A stretch of 64,000 nt of DNA, taken from positions 1,488,001 through 1,552,000 of the forward strand of contig NZ_CP029397.2 of the NCBI RefSeq assembly GCF_001704615.3, in the 5' to 3' direction. The translations under genes and the position numbers were made by a program. Under the pieces are notes generated by a model. The model worked only from the letters and a program-made list of their open reading frames with translations, had not been told where the DNA came from and ran no database searches. This document shows, piece after piece, positions 25,932-35,242 of this stretch (its first letter is position 1; every line of letters starts with the position of its first letter). This DNA is from Acinetobacter defluvii. GTDB lineage: Bacteria > Pseudomonadota > Gammaproteobacteria > Pseudomonadales > Moraxellaceae.

Positions 25932-27804
25932 ATGTCTGACGTACAGTTGATTCTCAAAAACGGAAAAATAACAACACTCGATCCAAAAAAACCACAAGTA
26001 GAAGCCATTGCAATTGCTGATGGAAAAATTCTTGCGACCGGTGATGAAGAAAGCATCATGAAATTGGCAAATGATGCAACAAAAGTGATTAGCTTAAATG
26101 GTCGTCGTGTGATTCCTGGTTTAAATGACAGCCACTTACATATTATTCGCGGTGGCTTGAGTTATAACATGGAGCTGCGTTGGGAAGGTGTGCCTTCTAT
26201 TGCAGATGCATTAAGATTATTGAAAGAACAGGCTGAAAATACTCCAGCGCCACAATGGGTGCGTGTAGTAGGAGGATGGTCAGAATTTCAGTTTGTTGAA
26301 AGACGTATGCCAACTTTGGAAGAAATCAATAAAGCTGCGCCAGATACACCTGTGTTTGTGTTGCATTTATATGCATGCCATGCTTAACCGTGCGGCTTTA
26401 GATGTCTTAGGTTTTAATAAAGATACACCTGATCCACCTGGCGGTAAAATCCAACGTGATGAAAAAGGCGAACCTACTGGTTTGTTATTAGCGACCCCCT
26501 CTGCCAATATTTTATATTCAACTTTAGGCAAAGCACCTAAATTGCCTGTTGAAGATCAAATCAACTCAACACGTCACTTTATGCGTGAGTTGAACCGTTT
26601 AGGTTTAACCTCGGCGATTGATGCGGGTGGTGGTGGTCAAAATTATCCAGACGATTATGAAGTCATCAAACAATTGCATGATAATAATCAAATGACTGTC
26701 CGAATTGCATATAATTTGTTCGCTCAAAAACCTGATGAAGAACTTAATGATTATAAGAAATGGACAGAAATGACCTTTCCAGGAGATGGTGACTCACTAC
26801 TCAAAATGAATGGCGCTGGTGAAAATTTAGTATGGTCAGCATGTGATTTTGAAAATTTCTATGAGCCACGTCCAGATCTCGCTGAAAAAATGGAGAAGGA
26901 ATTAGAAGACGTTGTAGAGCTTCTCGCTGAAAAAAAATGGCCATTTCGTATTCACGCCACCTATGATGAAACGATTGAGCGTATGTTGAATGTGTTTGAT
27001 CGTGTGACCAATAAGCAACCTTTTGAAACACGTTTTATTATTGACCATGCTGAAACTGTATCTGAGAAAAATATTGAGCGTATCGGTGCCTTAGGTGGTG
27101 GTATTGCGATTCAACATCGTATGGCGTTTTAAGGTGAAACCTTTGTTCAACGTTATGGGGCAGAAGCAGCAAAAGACACACCACCTGTGAAAAAGATGCT
27201 TGAGCTGGGTGTGCCTGTGGGCGGAGGTACAGATGCAACACGTGTAGCATCTTACAACCCATGGGTATGTTTAGCGTGGTTGACGACAGGTAAAACAGTG
27301 GGTGGTTTGCCTTTGTATGATGAAAAAGATTTGCTAGACCGTCAAACGGCTTTAAAACTTTGGACGAAGGGCTCTGCATGGTTCTCTGGTGAGCAAAGTC
27401 AAAAAGGTGCTTTAGCTACGGGTGAACATGCTGATCTGGTTGTGCTTTCAGATGACTATTTTACGGTTGAAGGTGATGAGATCCAGTTTATCGAATCTGT
27501 TATGACAGTCATGAACGGCAAAGTCGTTTATGCCGGTGCTGAATTTAAACAAGAAGACCCACCGCTTCCACCCGCTTCGCCTGAGTGGTCTCCAGTAAAA
27601 CGTTTCGGTGGTCATTGGCGTCTATCAGAAAATAGAAATGCACCGTCTTTACAGCCATTACAAAGCAATTCGGCAATGTGTGCGTGTTCTAGCAGCTGTG
27701 GTATGCACGGACATTCACATGCATGGATGCTTGACGTTCCTGTGAATGATAAAGACAAAAAATCATTCTGGGGTGCTCTCGGCTGTTCATGCTTCGCTTT
27801 CTAA
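25932..27804 (+). pseudogene. YtcJ-type amidohydrolase, frameshift plus nonsense
   Basis: A metal-dependent amidohydrolase (Amidohydro_3 type) of about 620 codons, read in three pieces. It starts at ATG 25932 after GGAGAAG, with MSDVQLILKNGKITTLDP and NDSHLHIIRGG (HxH metal site). Near 26375-26385 the frame shifts: a 2-base loss between TAT-GC and AT-GCC would turn HLYAHAMLNRAALD into the seen HLYACHA-stop. In the second frame TAA at 27130-27132 interrupts MAF-stop-GETFVQRYG, where CAA is expected. The last part holds GGGTDATR and a cysteine-rich tail. Two independent lesions make it a pseudogene. Confidence 0.88.
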
Positions 27805-27863
27805 TCACACACCATTTAAAAATTCCCACCTGAGGATTAGGGTGGGATTTTAGAGCATACCTT

Positions 27864-28028
27864 ATGAAAATGTATTTAATTTCTTTGGCAGTTGGACTGC
27901 TTGTTGGTGTTCTGTATTACATACTCAATGTGAAATCTCCAGCACCGCCATTGGTGGCGCTCTGTGGTTTGTTGGGCATGGTTGTGGGTGAGCAATTGAT
28001 CCCTGTGATCAAAAATTTAATGGCTTAA
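27864..28028 (+). CDS. XapX-domain small membrane protein
   Basis: A 54-residue protein, MKMYLISLAVGLLVGVLYYI..., with two hydrophobic segments joined by the XapX-type motif VKSPAPPLVALCGLLGMVVGE. It is known as a small membrane protein of unknown function that often lies beside amidohydrolase and hydrolase genes, as here. Eleven bases separate it from the next frame, so it probably shares a transcript with the DUF1275 genes. Confidence 0.8.
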   Translation: MKMYLISLAVGLLVGVLYYILNVKSPAPPLVALCGLLGMVVGEQLIPVIKNLMA

Positions 28029-28047
28029 AACCAAAGCTTTGGAATAC

Positions 28048-28728
28048 ATGATGCGAATTCATCTGGGAAAAATTTTAAGTTTTAATGCTGGTTATGTCGA
28101 TACAGCAAGCTTTTTGGCATTGCATGGGTTGTTTGCTGCACATGTCACAGGAAACTTTGTCACTTTAGGGGCTGCTTTAGTTTCAGACAGTCAAACGGGT
28201 GCATGGGCGAAACTTGCTGCTTTGCCAATGTTTTGTCTAATGGTTTTAGTGACCAAACTGATTGATCAGCGATTTTTAAAACTTCAGAAAAACTCGTACA
28301 TATTTCTTCTAAAGCTTATGTTTGTGTTGTTTTGTTTAGCTGCTGCACTTTCAGTTGTTTATTTACCTTTTCCTAAGCAGGATACACTGATTAGTTTTGT
28401 TGTGGGGATGTTGCTGGTGGCAGCAATGGCAATACAAAATGCCATGCATCGTATTCATTGGTTAAAAGAATCTCCAACGACGGTGATGACAGGTTCAACC
28501 ACACAGCTCATGCTAGACATTGGTGAGCTTTTTTCTAAGCCATCCACGGAGAAAAAAGCACAGATTTATCAACGTGTATATTCGATCTTGCCGACCATGT
28601 TGAGTTTTGCTTTGGGATGCGCAATTGCTGCGATCGTATATAAGTTTGCGCTTCTATGGTTGTTTATTGTTCCACCAGTTTTATTGGTTTTAACTTATAT
28701 CTATCGAGAAAATTATAAAAAAGCATAA
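28048..28728 (+). CDS. DUF1275 (YoaK-family) membrane protein, copy 1
   Basis: A 226-residue inner-membrane protein with about six hydrophobic segments. Family pattern: NAGYVDTASFLALHGLFAAHVTGNFVTLGAA (start of that motif near residue 12) and a second half-motif TTVMTGSTTQLMLDIGE. The internal symmetry of the two motifs is typical. Start codon uncertain among 28039 (TTG), 28048 and 28051. The role of the family is not known; a diverged second copy follows 35 bp downstream. Confidence 0.75.
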   Translation: MMRIHLGKILSFNAGYVDTASFLALHGLFAAHVTGNFVTLGAALVSDSQTGAWAKLAALPMFCLMVLVTKLIDQRFLKLQKNSYIFLLKLMFVLFCLAAALSVVYLPFPKQDTLISFVVGMLLVAAMAIQNAMHRIHWLKESPTTVMTGSTTQLMLDIGELFSKPSTEKKAQIYQRVYSILPTMLSFALGCAIAAIVYKFALLWLFIVPPVLLVLTYIYRENYKKA

Positions 28729-28763
28729 TTTTTATACTGTTTAATGTATTTAGGATTTTTAAA

Positions 28764-29471
28764 ATGGAAAATGTAGAAACAGCTAAAACCAAAGGATTTT
28801 GGAGTATTTGTCGAGATCCGATTTTACTGACGATTGTGGGTGGTGCAATTGATACTATTGGTTTTATTGCATTATTTGGTTTTTTTACCGCACATGTAAC
28901 AGGAAACTTAGTCTTAGCAGGAGCAGCTTGGGTCAAAGGTGGCGCAGGTATTTGGATTAAACTGGGTGCAATTCCATTATTTATTTTAACTGTCATGATT
29001 ACCAAATATTGGATTGACCGCAGTACTCAAAAACATAGCACTTTAAGCTATTTGTTTTTGGGTGAAGCCATTTTTTTAACAGGTTTTATGCTAGCAGGTT
29101 TATATTTCGAGCCATTTAAAGATGCCAATAGTGTAACTGTGGCGATCACAGGTGGTCTAGGTTTGATTGCTTTGGCGATTCGAAATACTTCAAGCAAAAC
29201 TTTAATTAAACACATCAGTCCAAGTACGATGATGACAGGCAATACCACTCAACTTGGGATTGATATTTCAAATTATCTCCGTAATAAAACTGAGGATAAC
29301 AAACAGAAGTTGCAGCACAGTTTAAGTATTGTGATTGGTTTTGTATTTGGCGCATTTTTAGGTGCATTTTTATATGTTACTTTAGATTTTTGGAGTGTCG
29401 CTTTTTTTATTTTGCCTATACTGTATTTGTCTTATCTTGCATCAAAAAAGCGATTCGTTGAGCCTCAGTAG
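28764..29471 (+). CDS. DUF1275 (YoaK-family) membrane protein, copy 2
   Basis: A 235-residue paralogue of the preceding gene, with the same two motifs: GAIDTIGFIALFGFFTAHVTGNLVLAGAA and STMMTGNTTQLGIDIS. About six membrane segments. The tandem pair suggests an old duplication and perhaps a hetero-oligomer. Eleven bases before the TMEM175-like gene, so likely one operon. Confidence 0.78.
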   Translation: MENVETAKTKGFWSICRDPILLTIVGGAIDTIGFIALFGFFTAHVTGNLVLAGAAWVKGGAGIWIKLGAIPLFILTVMITKYWIDRSTQKHSTLSYLFLGEAIFLTGFMLAGLYFEPFKDANSVTVAITGGLGLIALAIRNTSSKTLIKHISPSTMMTGNTTQLGIDISNYLRNKTEDNKQKLQHSLSIVIGFVFGAFLGAFLYVTLDFWSVAFFILPILYLSYLASKKRFVEPQ

Positions 29472-29481
29472 AGAATAGTAG

Positions 29482-30072
29482 ATGAATAAGCTCCGATTAG
29501 AAACGATCAGTGATGGAATTTTTGCAATTATTATTACGGTCATGTTATTGGAGCTTAAAATTCCTGAAGGTCATGATCTATCCGCACTTAAAGGTGAGTT
29601 ACATCTGATTTTTAGTTATATCTTGAGTTTTATTTATATCGGGATTTATTGGAATAATCATCACCATTTATTTCAAGTGGTAAAAAGCATTAATGGTAAA
29701 ATTTTATGGGTAAATTTGCATTTAATGTTTTGGCTCACCATGATTCCTTTGACTACAGGATGGTCGGCTTATAGTAACTATGCCCAAATACCAACAGCCC
29801 TGTATGCATTTATTCTGTTTATGTGTTCATTGTCTTATCGTTTATTGGAAAAAACGCTGATCAAGTCAGAGGGAGCAGATTCTTTAGCTGCCAACTTATT
29901 GGGTAAGGATAATAAATTATTTATTTCGGTCATCCTTTATGGCACATCCATTTTTCTTAGTTTCATCAATCCTAAATTGACTTTACTTACTTTAGCGATA
30001 CTGGCAGTTTTTTGGTTTTTACCCAATAAAAAGATTGAACAATATTTTAAAGATCATCACAGTGAAGCATGA
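29482..30072 (+). CDS. TMEM175-family (DUF1211) putative potassium channel
   Basis: A 196-residue protein starting MNKLRLETISDGIFAIIITVMLLELKIP, with the hallmark (F)SDGxFAIxxTxxxLE motif in the first membrane helix, and about six hydrophobic helices in total. Bacterial members of this family form tetrameric potassium channels in which residues of helix 1 line the pore. Only one six-helix unit is present, as usual in bacteria. Function by homology only. Confidence 0.78.
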   Translation: MNKLRLETISDGIFAIIITVMLLELKIPEGHDLSALKGELHLIFSYILSFIYIGIYWNNHHHLFQVVKSINGKILWVNLHLMFWLTMIPLTTGWSAYSNYAQIPTALYAFILFMCSLSYRLLEKTLIKSEGADSLAANLLGKDNKLFISVILYGTSIFLSFINPKLTLLTLAILAVFWFLPNKKIEQYFKDHHSEA

Positions 30073-30113
30073 GCAACGCTTCATGATTAGAGTGATAAAT
30101 AATATAAAGGTGA

Positions 30114-31379
30114 ATGATGTCAAGTTTTATTAAACAAGTAGTTCCACTTTTTTCATTGATGACTATGCCAGTCTATGCAGCAGAAAATGCCTTTGATAAA
30201 AATAGTCGCTATTTATTGGGGGATTGGAATGGAAAGCGAACTGAACTTGTCGAAAAAGGTATTAAGTTAGATGCAACAACTACTGTAGATACTGCATATT
30301 TGGCAGATGGTGGTTATGATTCGGGACAAACCCCAAAATATGCCAGTCAGTTTTTATTAGGTTCTACTTTAGACATGGAAAAATTGGCAAATTGGGACGG
30401 TGTTACCATTCGTAGCACTGTAACCGCTCGCCAAGGGCAAAGTGTATCTTCGGACGCTATTTCTGATTCTTCTATCGCTCATATTGCGAATGTCCAAGCC
30501 ATTTATGGACGGGGCAATAGTAAAAGTCGTCTAACAGAATTGTCTGTAGAAAAGAATTTTAAAGATCAAGGATTAAATATTAAGTTAGGACGTTTAGGGA
30601 TTGGTGCTGACTTTAATGTGATGTCTTGTGATTTTCAAAATAATTCATTTTGCGCATCACAAATGGGTAAATGGCAAAGTGGAATCTGGTATAACTCGCC
30701 CATCGCACAGTGGGGTGGGCGTTTAAAATACCAGATCAACCCTGAAGTTGCTGCACAAATTGGGGTATATGAATATAACCCACAAAATGCTTTAGAACGA
30801 CATGGTTGGAATCTAGATACTGATCAAGCGGATGGTGTGACCATTCCCGTCGAAATGATTTGGCAACCAAAAGCATTTTTGAATGGTTTGTCAGGAACAT
30901 ATCGTGTCGGTGCAATGTATAACACTGCGGATGAGGTTAAAAATCAAAAAGATATTCGCACCGGTGAGGCTGAAAATCATACCTATGGCTTTTGGTTTAA
31001 TTTTGATCAACAGCTGACTTCGACTGGTTTAGATCAACAAGGTTTACACAGTTTTGCTAATTTTACTTTCCATAATCGTAGCACTAACAAAGTTGATAAC
31101 TCTCAACAAATTGGGTTGAAATATTATGGTTTAGTGGATGAGTTCCCAAATGATAATTTAGGTTTTGGTATTAACCGTATTCATGTGAATGATCGTTTTC
31201 GTGAAGGCAAGCCACAGTATGATGCGGATGCAGAGTATAATATTGAATTAAACTATAGCTATAATCCAACCAAATGGCTGATGTTACGTCCAAGTTTGCA
31301 ATATATCGTGCATCCAGGTGCCTCATATGATTTAGATAATGCTTTAGTATTCGCCTTAGGGACTAAAGTTATTTTCTAA
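30114..31379 (+). CDS. OprB-type carbohydrate-selective porin
   Basis: A 421-residue outer-membrane protein with a signal peptide ending MPVYAAE and then NSRYLLGDWNGKRTELVEKGIKLDATTTVDTAYLA (key words LLGDWNG and GIKL), the classic opening of the OprB family. SELSVEK-like and KLGRLGIGADFNVMSCDFQNNSFC segments, then alternating strands to a terminal phenylalanine (GTKVIF). It would let sugars or related solutes through the outer membrane. AAGGTGA precedes the start. Confidence 0.87.
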   Translation: MMSSFIKQVVPLFSLMTMPVYAAENAFDKNSRYLLGDWNGKRTELVEKGIKLDATTTVDTAYLADGGYDSGQTPKYASQFLLGSTLDMEKLANWDGVTIRSTVTARQGQSVSSDAISDSSIAHIANVQAIYGRGNSKSRLTELSVEKNFKDQGLNIKLGRLGIGADFNVMSCDFQNNSFCASQMGKWQSGIWYNSPIAQWGGRLKYQINPEVAAQIGVYEYNPQNALERHGWNLDTDQADGVTIPVEMIWQPKAFLNGLSGTYRVGAMYNTADEVKNQKDIRTGEAENHTYGFWFNFDQQLTSTGLDQQGLHSFANFTFHNRSTNKVDNSQQIGLKYYGLVDEFPNDNLGFGINRIHVNDRFREGKPQYDADAEYNIELNYSYNPTKWLMLRPSLQYIVHPGASYDLDNALVFALGTKVIF

Positions 31380-31405
31380 TAGCATTGTAATTTTACCCAA
31401 AATAA

Positions 31406-32959
31406 TTAAGTAGTATGGCGCATACCATGAGCAATGCTGTTTAGCTCTTGCGCTGATTCTAAAATATGTTGCTGTAACTTTTCTATTTCAAAAGTTTCAG
31501 CTGCTAAAATTTCAGTACATTGCTCAATGATTTTGTCGCTTATATCACGCAGTTGCAACTGTAATTGTGCGCTGAGCGCCTTATACAAAACTTCATGTTC
31601 AAATAGATTTTCTTGTACGGGAGTTGTGGTTGAAAGGATTTCATGACTAAGGGCTTGTTCTAAAGCCAAAGAAAGTACTGGGTCAATCTGAATAGCATAA
31701 TCTGCAAATTGTAATGTTATTTGTTCAGATAAAGCATCTATTGTCCATTGCTGGATCGTTTCAACAATAGCTTGAATAGATTGTTTTTCTGGATATTGGT
31801 CAAGTAAAGCAGGGATTTGCGGTACAACATTACGCCATGTCTGTTCAATGATTTTATTTTGTTGCCGTTCTAAAGCCGCTTGCATCTGTGCCAGTTGCGT
31901 TTCAATGTCTTTGACCGTGCTTGCCTCAATCTCTTGTAAAGTTTGTAGAATATGTTCTTGTAAATAATGCAAATACATTTCAGTAGGTTTTCTTTGCTTA
32001 TAGTCTAAAACAGGACGGATAATAGCCAGTAAAGCATTAAATAAATGCTCAAATCCTGCTTCAGACATTGCTTGTGTGGAAAAATTAGCTTGGCGTGCCA
32101 TTTGTGCTGAAACAGAAACGGGATGTTTTAAAAGTAATGGGTCAACTGCCATTGTTATGAGTTTTTCTTGGCTACGTTGTAAAACATCATGTTCTTGTAA
32201 GGTACGTTGTGTTGTACTTTTATTACAAAGTAAAGTGCAAATTTCGCCGTCTATCTCATCTTCTTCAACTTGGTCGCTACGTGTGATGATCGGCAGTAAT
32301 GGCTTATGACGGCGTAACTCTTGTGCAAGAGCATCTAGTTCTTGAACTTGTCCTGGGGAAGATGAACTGCTTAGCCATAAAACACCATCAGCACTATCGA
32401 TAAAACGTTGGGTAAGTTCAGCATTTTCAGGGGTGACAGAGTGGAGTCCAGGCGTGTCAAATAGGACTAAACTTTCACCCAAACAAACACCTTGCAAGCG
32501 TACAGTAGTTTCAGTGGCACCTTCTTTAAACGGGGTATCAGCATAAATAATTTCACCTTGATCTAAATGAAAATATTGAACATGTTGTCCTTGAATATGA
32601 AAATAATCCGCAAGGAGATTACATAAAGAACTTTTGCCTGCGTTAAATTTACCAAAAACCAAAAGCATCACTTTATGGTTAAAGGCATCAGCCAGTGATT
32701 GTGCTGGGGCAAACTCAAGCCATTTGCTGTCCCAGTTTTGTCGATGGTCTAAAAGGAATTGCTTCAGTGTTTGAAGTTGTTTTGCAAGCACACTTTTAGG
32801 GTGTAGTGCATGACTTCTTGTGCACAGAATTTGTTCTAGGTTTTGGTTCAGTTGATCTCGCCAGTTTTGTAATGCTTGTAAAGATGAGCTAAGCTCTGAG
32901 GGTGTCTGCGGCACTTTGCAGAGTTGAATAAGTGCCTGAATAGCGCTGTTTTTTAGCAT
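31406..32959 (-). CDS. Dynamin-like GTPase, downstream partner
   Basis: A 517-residue large GTPase. The G1 loop is FGKFNAGKSS near residue 108, a G2-like threonine pair lies in ATETTVRL, G3 is DTPGLHS near 170 and G4 is TRSD near 228. The C-terminal 200 residues are helical and coiled-coil rich (IEASTVKDIETQLAQMQAALERQQNK region), as in bacterial dynamin-like proteins. No signal or clear membrane helix. It overlaps the upstream GTPase gene by 7 bp, so the two are made together and may act as a heteromer at membranes. Confidence 0.8.
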   Translation of the reverse strand: MLKNSAIQALIQLCKVPQTPSELSSSLQALQNWRDQLNQNLEQILCTRSHALHPKSVLAKQLQTLKQFLLDHRQNWDSKWLEFAPAQSLADAFNHKVMLLVFGKFNAGKSSLCNLLADYFHIQGQHVQYFHLDQGEIIYADTPFKEGATETTVRLQGVCLGESLVLFDTPGLHSVTPENAELTQRFIDSADGVLWLSSSSSPGQVQELDALAQELRRHKPLLPIITRSDQVEEDEIDGEICTLLCNKSTTQRTLQEHDVLQRSQEKLITMAVDPLLLKHPVSVSAQMARQANFSTQAMSEAGFEHLFNALLAIIRPVLDYKQRKPTEMYLHYLQEHILQTLQEIEASTVKDIETQLAQMQAALERQQNKIIEQTWRNVVPQIPALLDQYPEKQSIQAIVETIQQWTIDALSEQITLQFADYAIQIDPVLSLALEQALSHEILSTTTPVQENLFEHEVLYKALSAQLQLQLRDISDKIIEQCTEILAAETFEIEKLQQHILESAQELNSIAHGMRHTT

Positions 32960-34215
32960 AATTCCAGCTCCAAATGTTGGAGTGCAATAGATGCTTTTTC
33001 ATCTAATGCCAATAATTTATTGAGCGCAGTGATATTTTGCTTTAATGCTTCACGATCTACCGAAAGTTCAAAATAATGTGCAAACTCACGTTGTAAACGT
33101 TCACGTCCTGAAGTTGAGCAGAAGATTTTTTTTAAATCATCACGGAACTTTACCGACACACCCATTACTGCAACCATGACTGTATCTAAACTGCGGACAT
33201 TGGTTTGTTGAGGGCTAGGTAAACCCACCACACCATAACGAATTAAATGACTGTTTATGTCGATACATGCACGAGAGTAAGCCACTTGGATGCGAGCACG
33301 TTCTTGTTTTCCCGCTGTCATTTTAAACATATTTTCAAATGAATCAGGAACTAAAGCTTCATCAGTACCCGAAATTTGAAATAAAGGCTGTAGGTCATCC
33401 TGAATTTTATCCAGTACTTTATTTAAATCTTGTTCAAATGCTTGTCGTTGTGTGATTTGAAGCTGTTGGAGTTGTTCAAGATCTTGTTGATGTTGTTGTT
33501 TTAATTGTTGAAGCTGACTTTGAGTTTCAGTAATGATGTGCTTTTTTTCATGCAAGCGTGCCTGTGGCACATGATTTAAAGCGGTAGTCAGCGCTTCGCT
33601 TAGCTCAATCATGCCACTTTTTTTGAGTAACACTTGTTTATTGCCTGCGATGGCTTGTCTGTGCCGTGTTGCTGAAACAGGAAATAGTGGGGTATTGGGT
33701 ACTTGTTGAGAAATAGTAGCAAGAATATCTGCTAAAACATTTGGATCTGCAATTTGATCAATTTGTGTGAGGACGAGTAAGGTTTGGCGTTGGCTACATT
33801 GTTGATCTTGATGTAATTGTTGGATTAAAGGATGTTCGGCAGAATCCAGCTCACCTTCTCGAACAGAATGGATAAATAAGCGTATATCTGATTGTGTCCA
33901 CAGTGCTTCATGCGCAAGATGATCATCTTGACCGAATACATCGGCATCTAAACCTGGTGCATCTAACCATCGTACTTGTTGGTGTTGATGTTCAGCCAAG
34001 GCGATGGTTTCTCTACGATCAGCGACAGCAAAGACATCCTCACCGATCAACTCATTTAATAGTCTACTTTTACCATGGTTGTATTTACCAATTACTGTCA
34101 CAATAGGACTTGCGTTGGTGTGTGCTAATTCTCTAAGACGAGCAAAATTTGGGCTACTTTGCGGTAAAACAGTTAAAATATCTTGTGTTGCCTGTTCGAA
34201 AACGTGCATATCCAT
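32953..34215 (-). CDS. Dynamin-like GTPase, upstream partner
   Basis: A 420-residue GTPase related in plan to its partner. G1 is IGKYNHGKSRLLNEL near residue 43, G3 is DAPGLD near 88 and G4 is TQID near 147. A glutamine-rich coiled coil (residues about 205-245) and a C-terminal helical part follow. The stop overlaps the start of the second GTPase gene. Start could be 34215 or the ATG two codons later. Paired dynamin-like proteins in bacteria have been tied to membrane remodelling or vesicle release; the role here is unknown. Confidence 0.78.
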   Translation of the reverse strand: MDMHVFEQATQDILTVLPQSSPNFARLRELAHTNASPIVTVIGKYNHGKSRLLNELIGEDVFAVADRRETIALAEHQHQQVRWLDAPGLDADVFGQDDHLAHEALWTQSDIRLFIHSVREGELDSAEHPLIQQLHQDQQCSQRQTLLVLTQIDQIADPNVLADILATISQQVPNTPLFPVSATRHRQAIAGNKQVLLKKSGMIELSEALTTALNHVPQARLHEKKHIITETQSQLQQLKQQHQQDLEQLQQLQITQRQAFEQDLNKVLDKIQDDLQPLFQISGTDEALVPDSFENMFKMTAGKQERARIQVAYSRACIDINSHLIRYGVVGLPSPQQTNVRSLDTVMVAVMGVSVKFRDDLKKIFCSTSGRERLQREFAHYFELSVDREALKQNITALNKLLALDEKASIALQHLELELC

Positions 34216-34306
34216 CGCTTTATTCTCTACATGTCCTTTGTAATAAAACTGGCTGACTTTGCAGCCAACCAGTTTCTAAATCATTACTGTAAATTGATTG
34301 TTGCTT

Positions 34307-35242
34307 TTAAGCTTGCAGACGAGGGCGATCAACCAATTGGTTATCCACACCATCTACCAACTTACTTAATTTAAAGTCAAAGATCAGTTCAGAGAATGGC
34401 GCATCTACACCGTTGGCTTTAATAGTTGCTTCATCCGTATGTTCAATTACTGGAACCACTAAGCCTTCACGTGTTGCATATGCAAAGTCGTCATACACCA
34501 ATGGGTCATTTTCCATATTTAACTGTGTCGTTAACTTACGATGACCATCAGCCGTGATGAAAAAGTGAATGTGTGCAGGGCGGTTACCATGACGACCTAA
34601 TTGGTTTAAAAGCTGCTGTGTTGGACCTTCTGGTGGGCAACCATAGCCTTTAGGCACGATACTTTGGAAACGGTAGCGACCTTGATCATCAGTGATAATG
34701 GTACGGCGCATGTTGAAAGGCACTTGTTCACCTGTTGGGTCGAAGTGGGAATAGAAGCCTTTGGTATTGGCATGCCATACTTCTACTTGTGCATTTGGAA
34801 TAGGTTGATTATCTGCATCATAAACAACACCATGCATAATTAACAATTGACCATCTGGATCGCTGCCATCATCAAGGCGTGCAAAACCATGTTCTACTGG
34901 CGCACCTGCGACATATAATGGACCTTCAATTGTACGTGGCGTACCATTTTTAACGCCTAAAGCTTCATCTTCAGCATCCATACGCATATCAAGGAAACGG
35001 TCTAAGCCTAAACCAGGTGATAATAATGCAGCTTCTTGACTTGAGCCTAATTGATTTAGGTATGCAATCCCTGCCCAATATTCATCTGAAGTAATATCTA
35101 AGTCTTCAATCATCTTAAATAAATCAGAAAGAATACGATGCGTGATTTGTTTGACACGAGGGTTACCGCCTTCTTGCTCTAAACCGCTTGCTAAACGCAG
35201 AAAATCTTGTACTTCTTGTGTGTCAAAAATCTTTACATTCAT
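34307..35242 (-). CDS. catA: Catechol 1,2-dioxygenase
   Basis: A 311-residue intradiol dioxygenase that opens catechol to cis,cis-muconate, the first step of the beta-ketoadipate pathway. The four iron ligands can be seen: tyrosines in KGFYSHFD and RYRFQSIVPKGYG, and two histidines in RPAHIHFF. The N-terminal helical dimer domain (residues 1-100) is present. AAGGAGACAGCC precedes the ATG. It stands alone here rather than in a cat or ben cluster. A CatM/BenM-type dyad lies about 245 bp upstream. Confidence 0.96.
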   Translation of the reverse strand: MNVKIFDTQEVQDFLRLASGLEQEGGNPRVKQITHRILSDLFKMIEDLDITSDEYWAGIAYLNQLGSSQEAALLSPGLGLDRFLDMRMDAEDEALGVKNGTPRTIEGPLYVAGAPVEHGFARLDDGSDPDGQLLIMHGVVYDADNQPIPNAQVEVWHANTKGFYSHFDPTGEQVPFNMRRTIITDDQGRYRFQSIVPKGYGCPPEGPTQQLLNQLGRHGNRPAHIHFFITADGHRKLTTQLNMENDPLVYDDFAYATREGLVVPVIEHTDEATIKANGVDAPFSELIFDFKLSKLVDGVDNQLVDRPRLQA

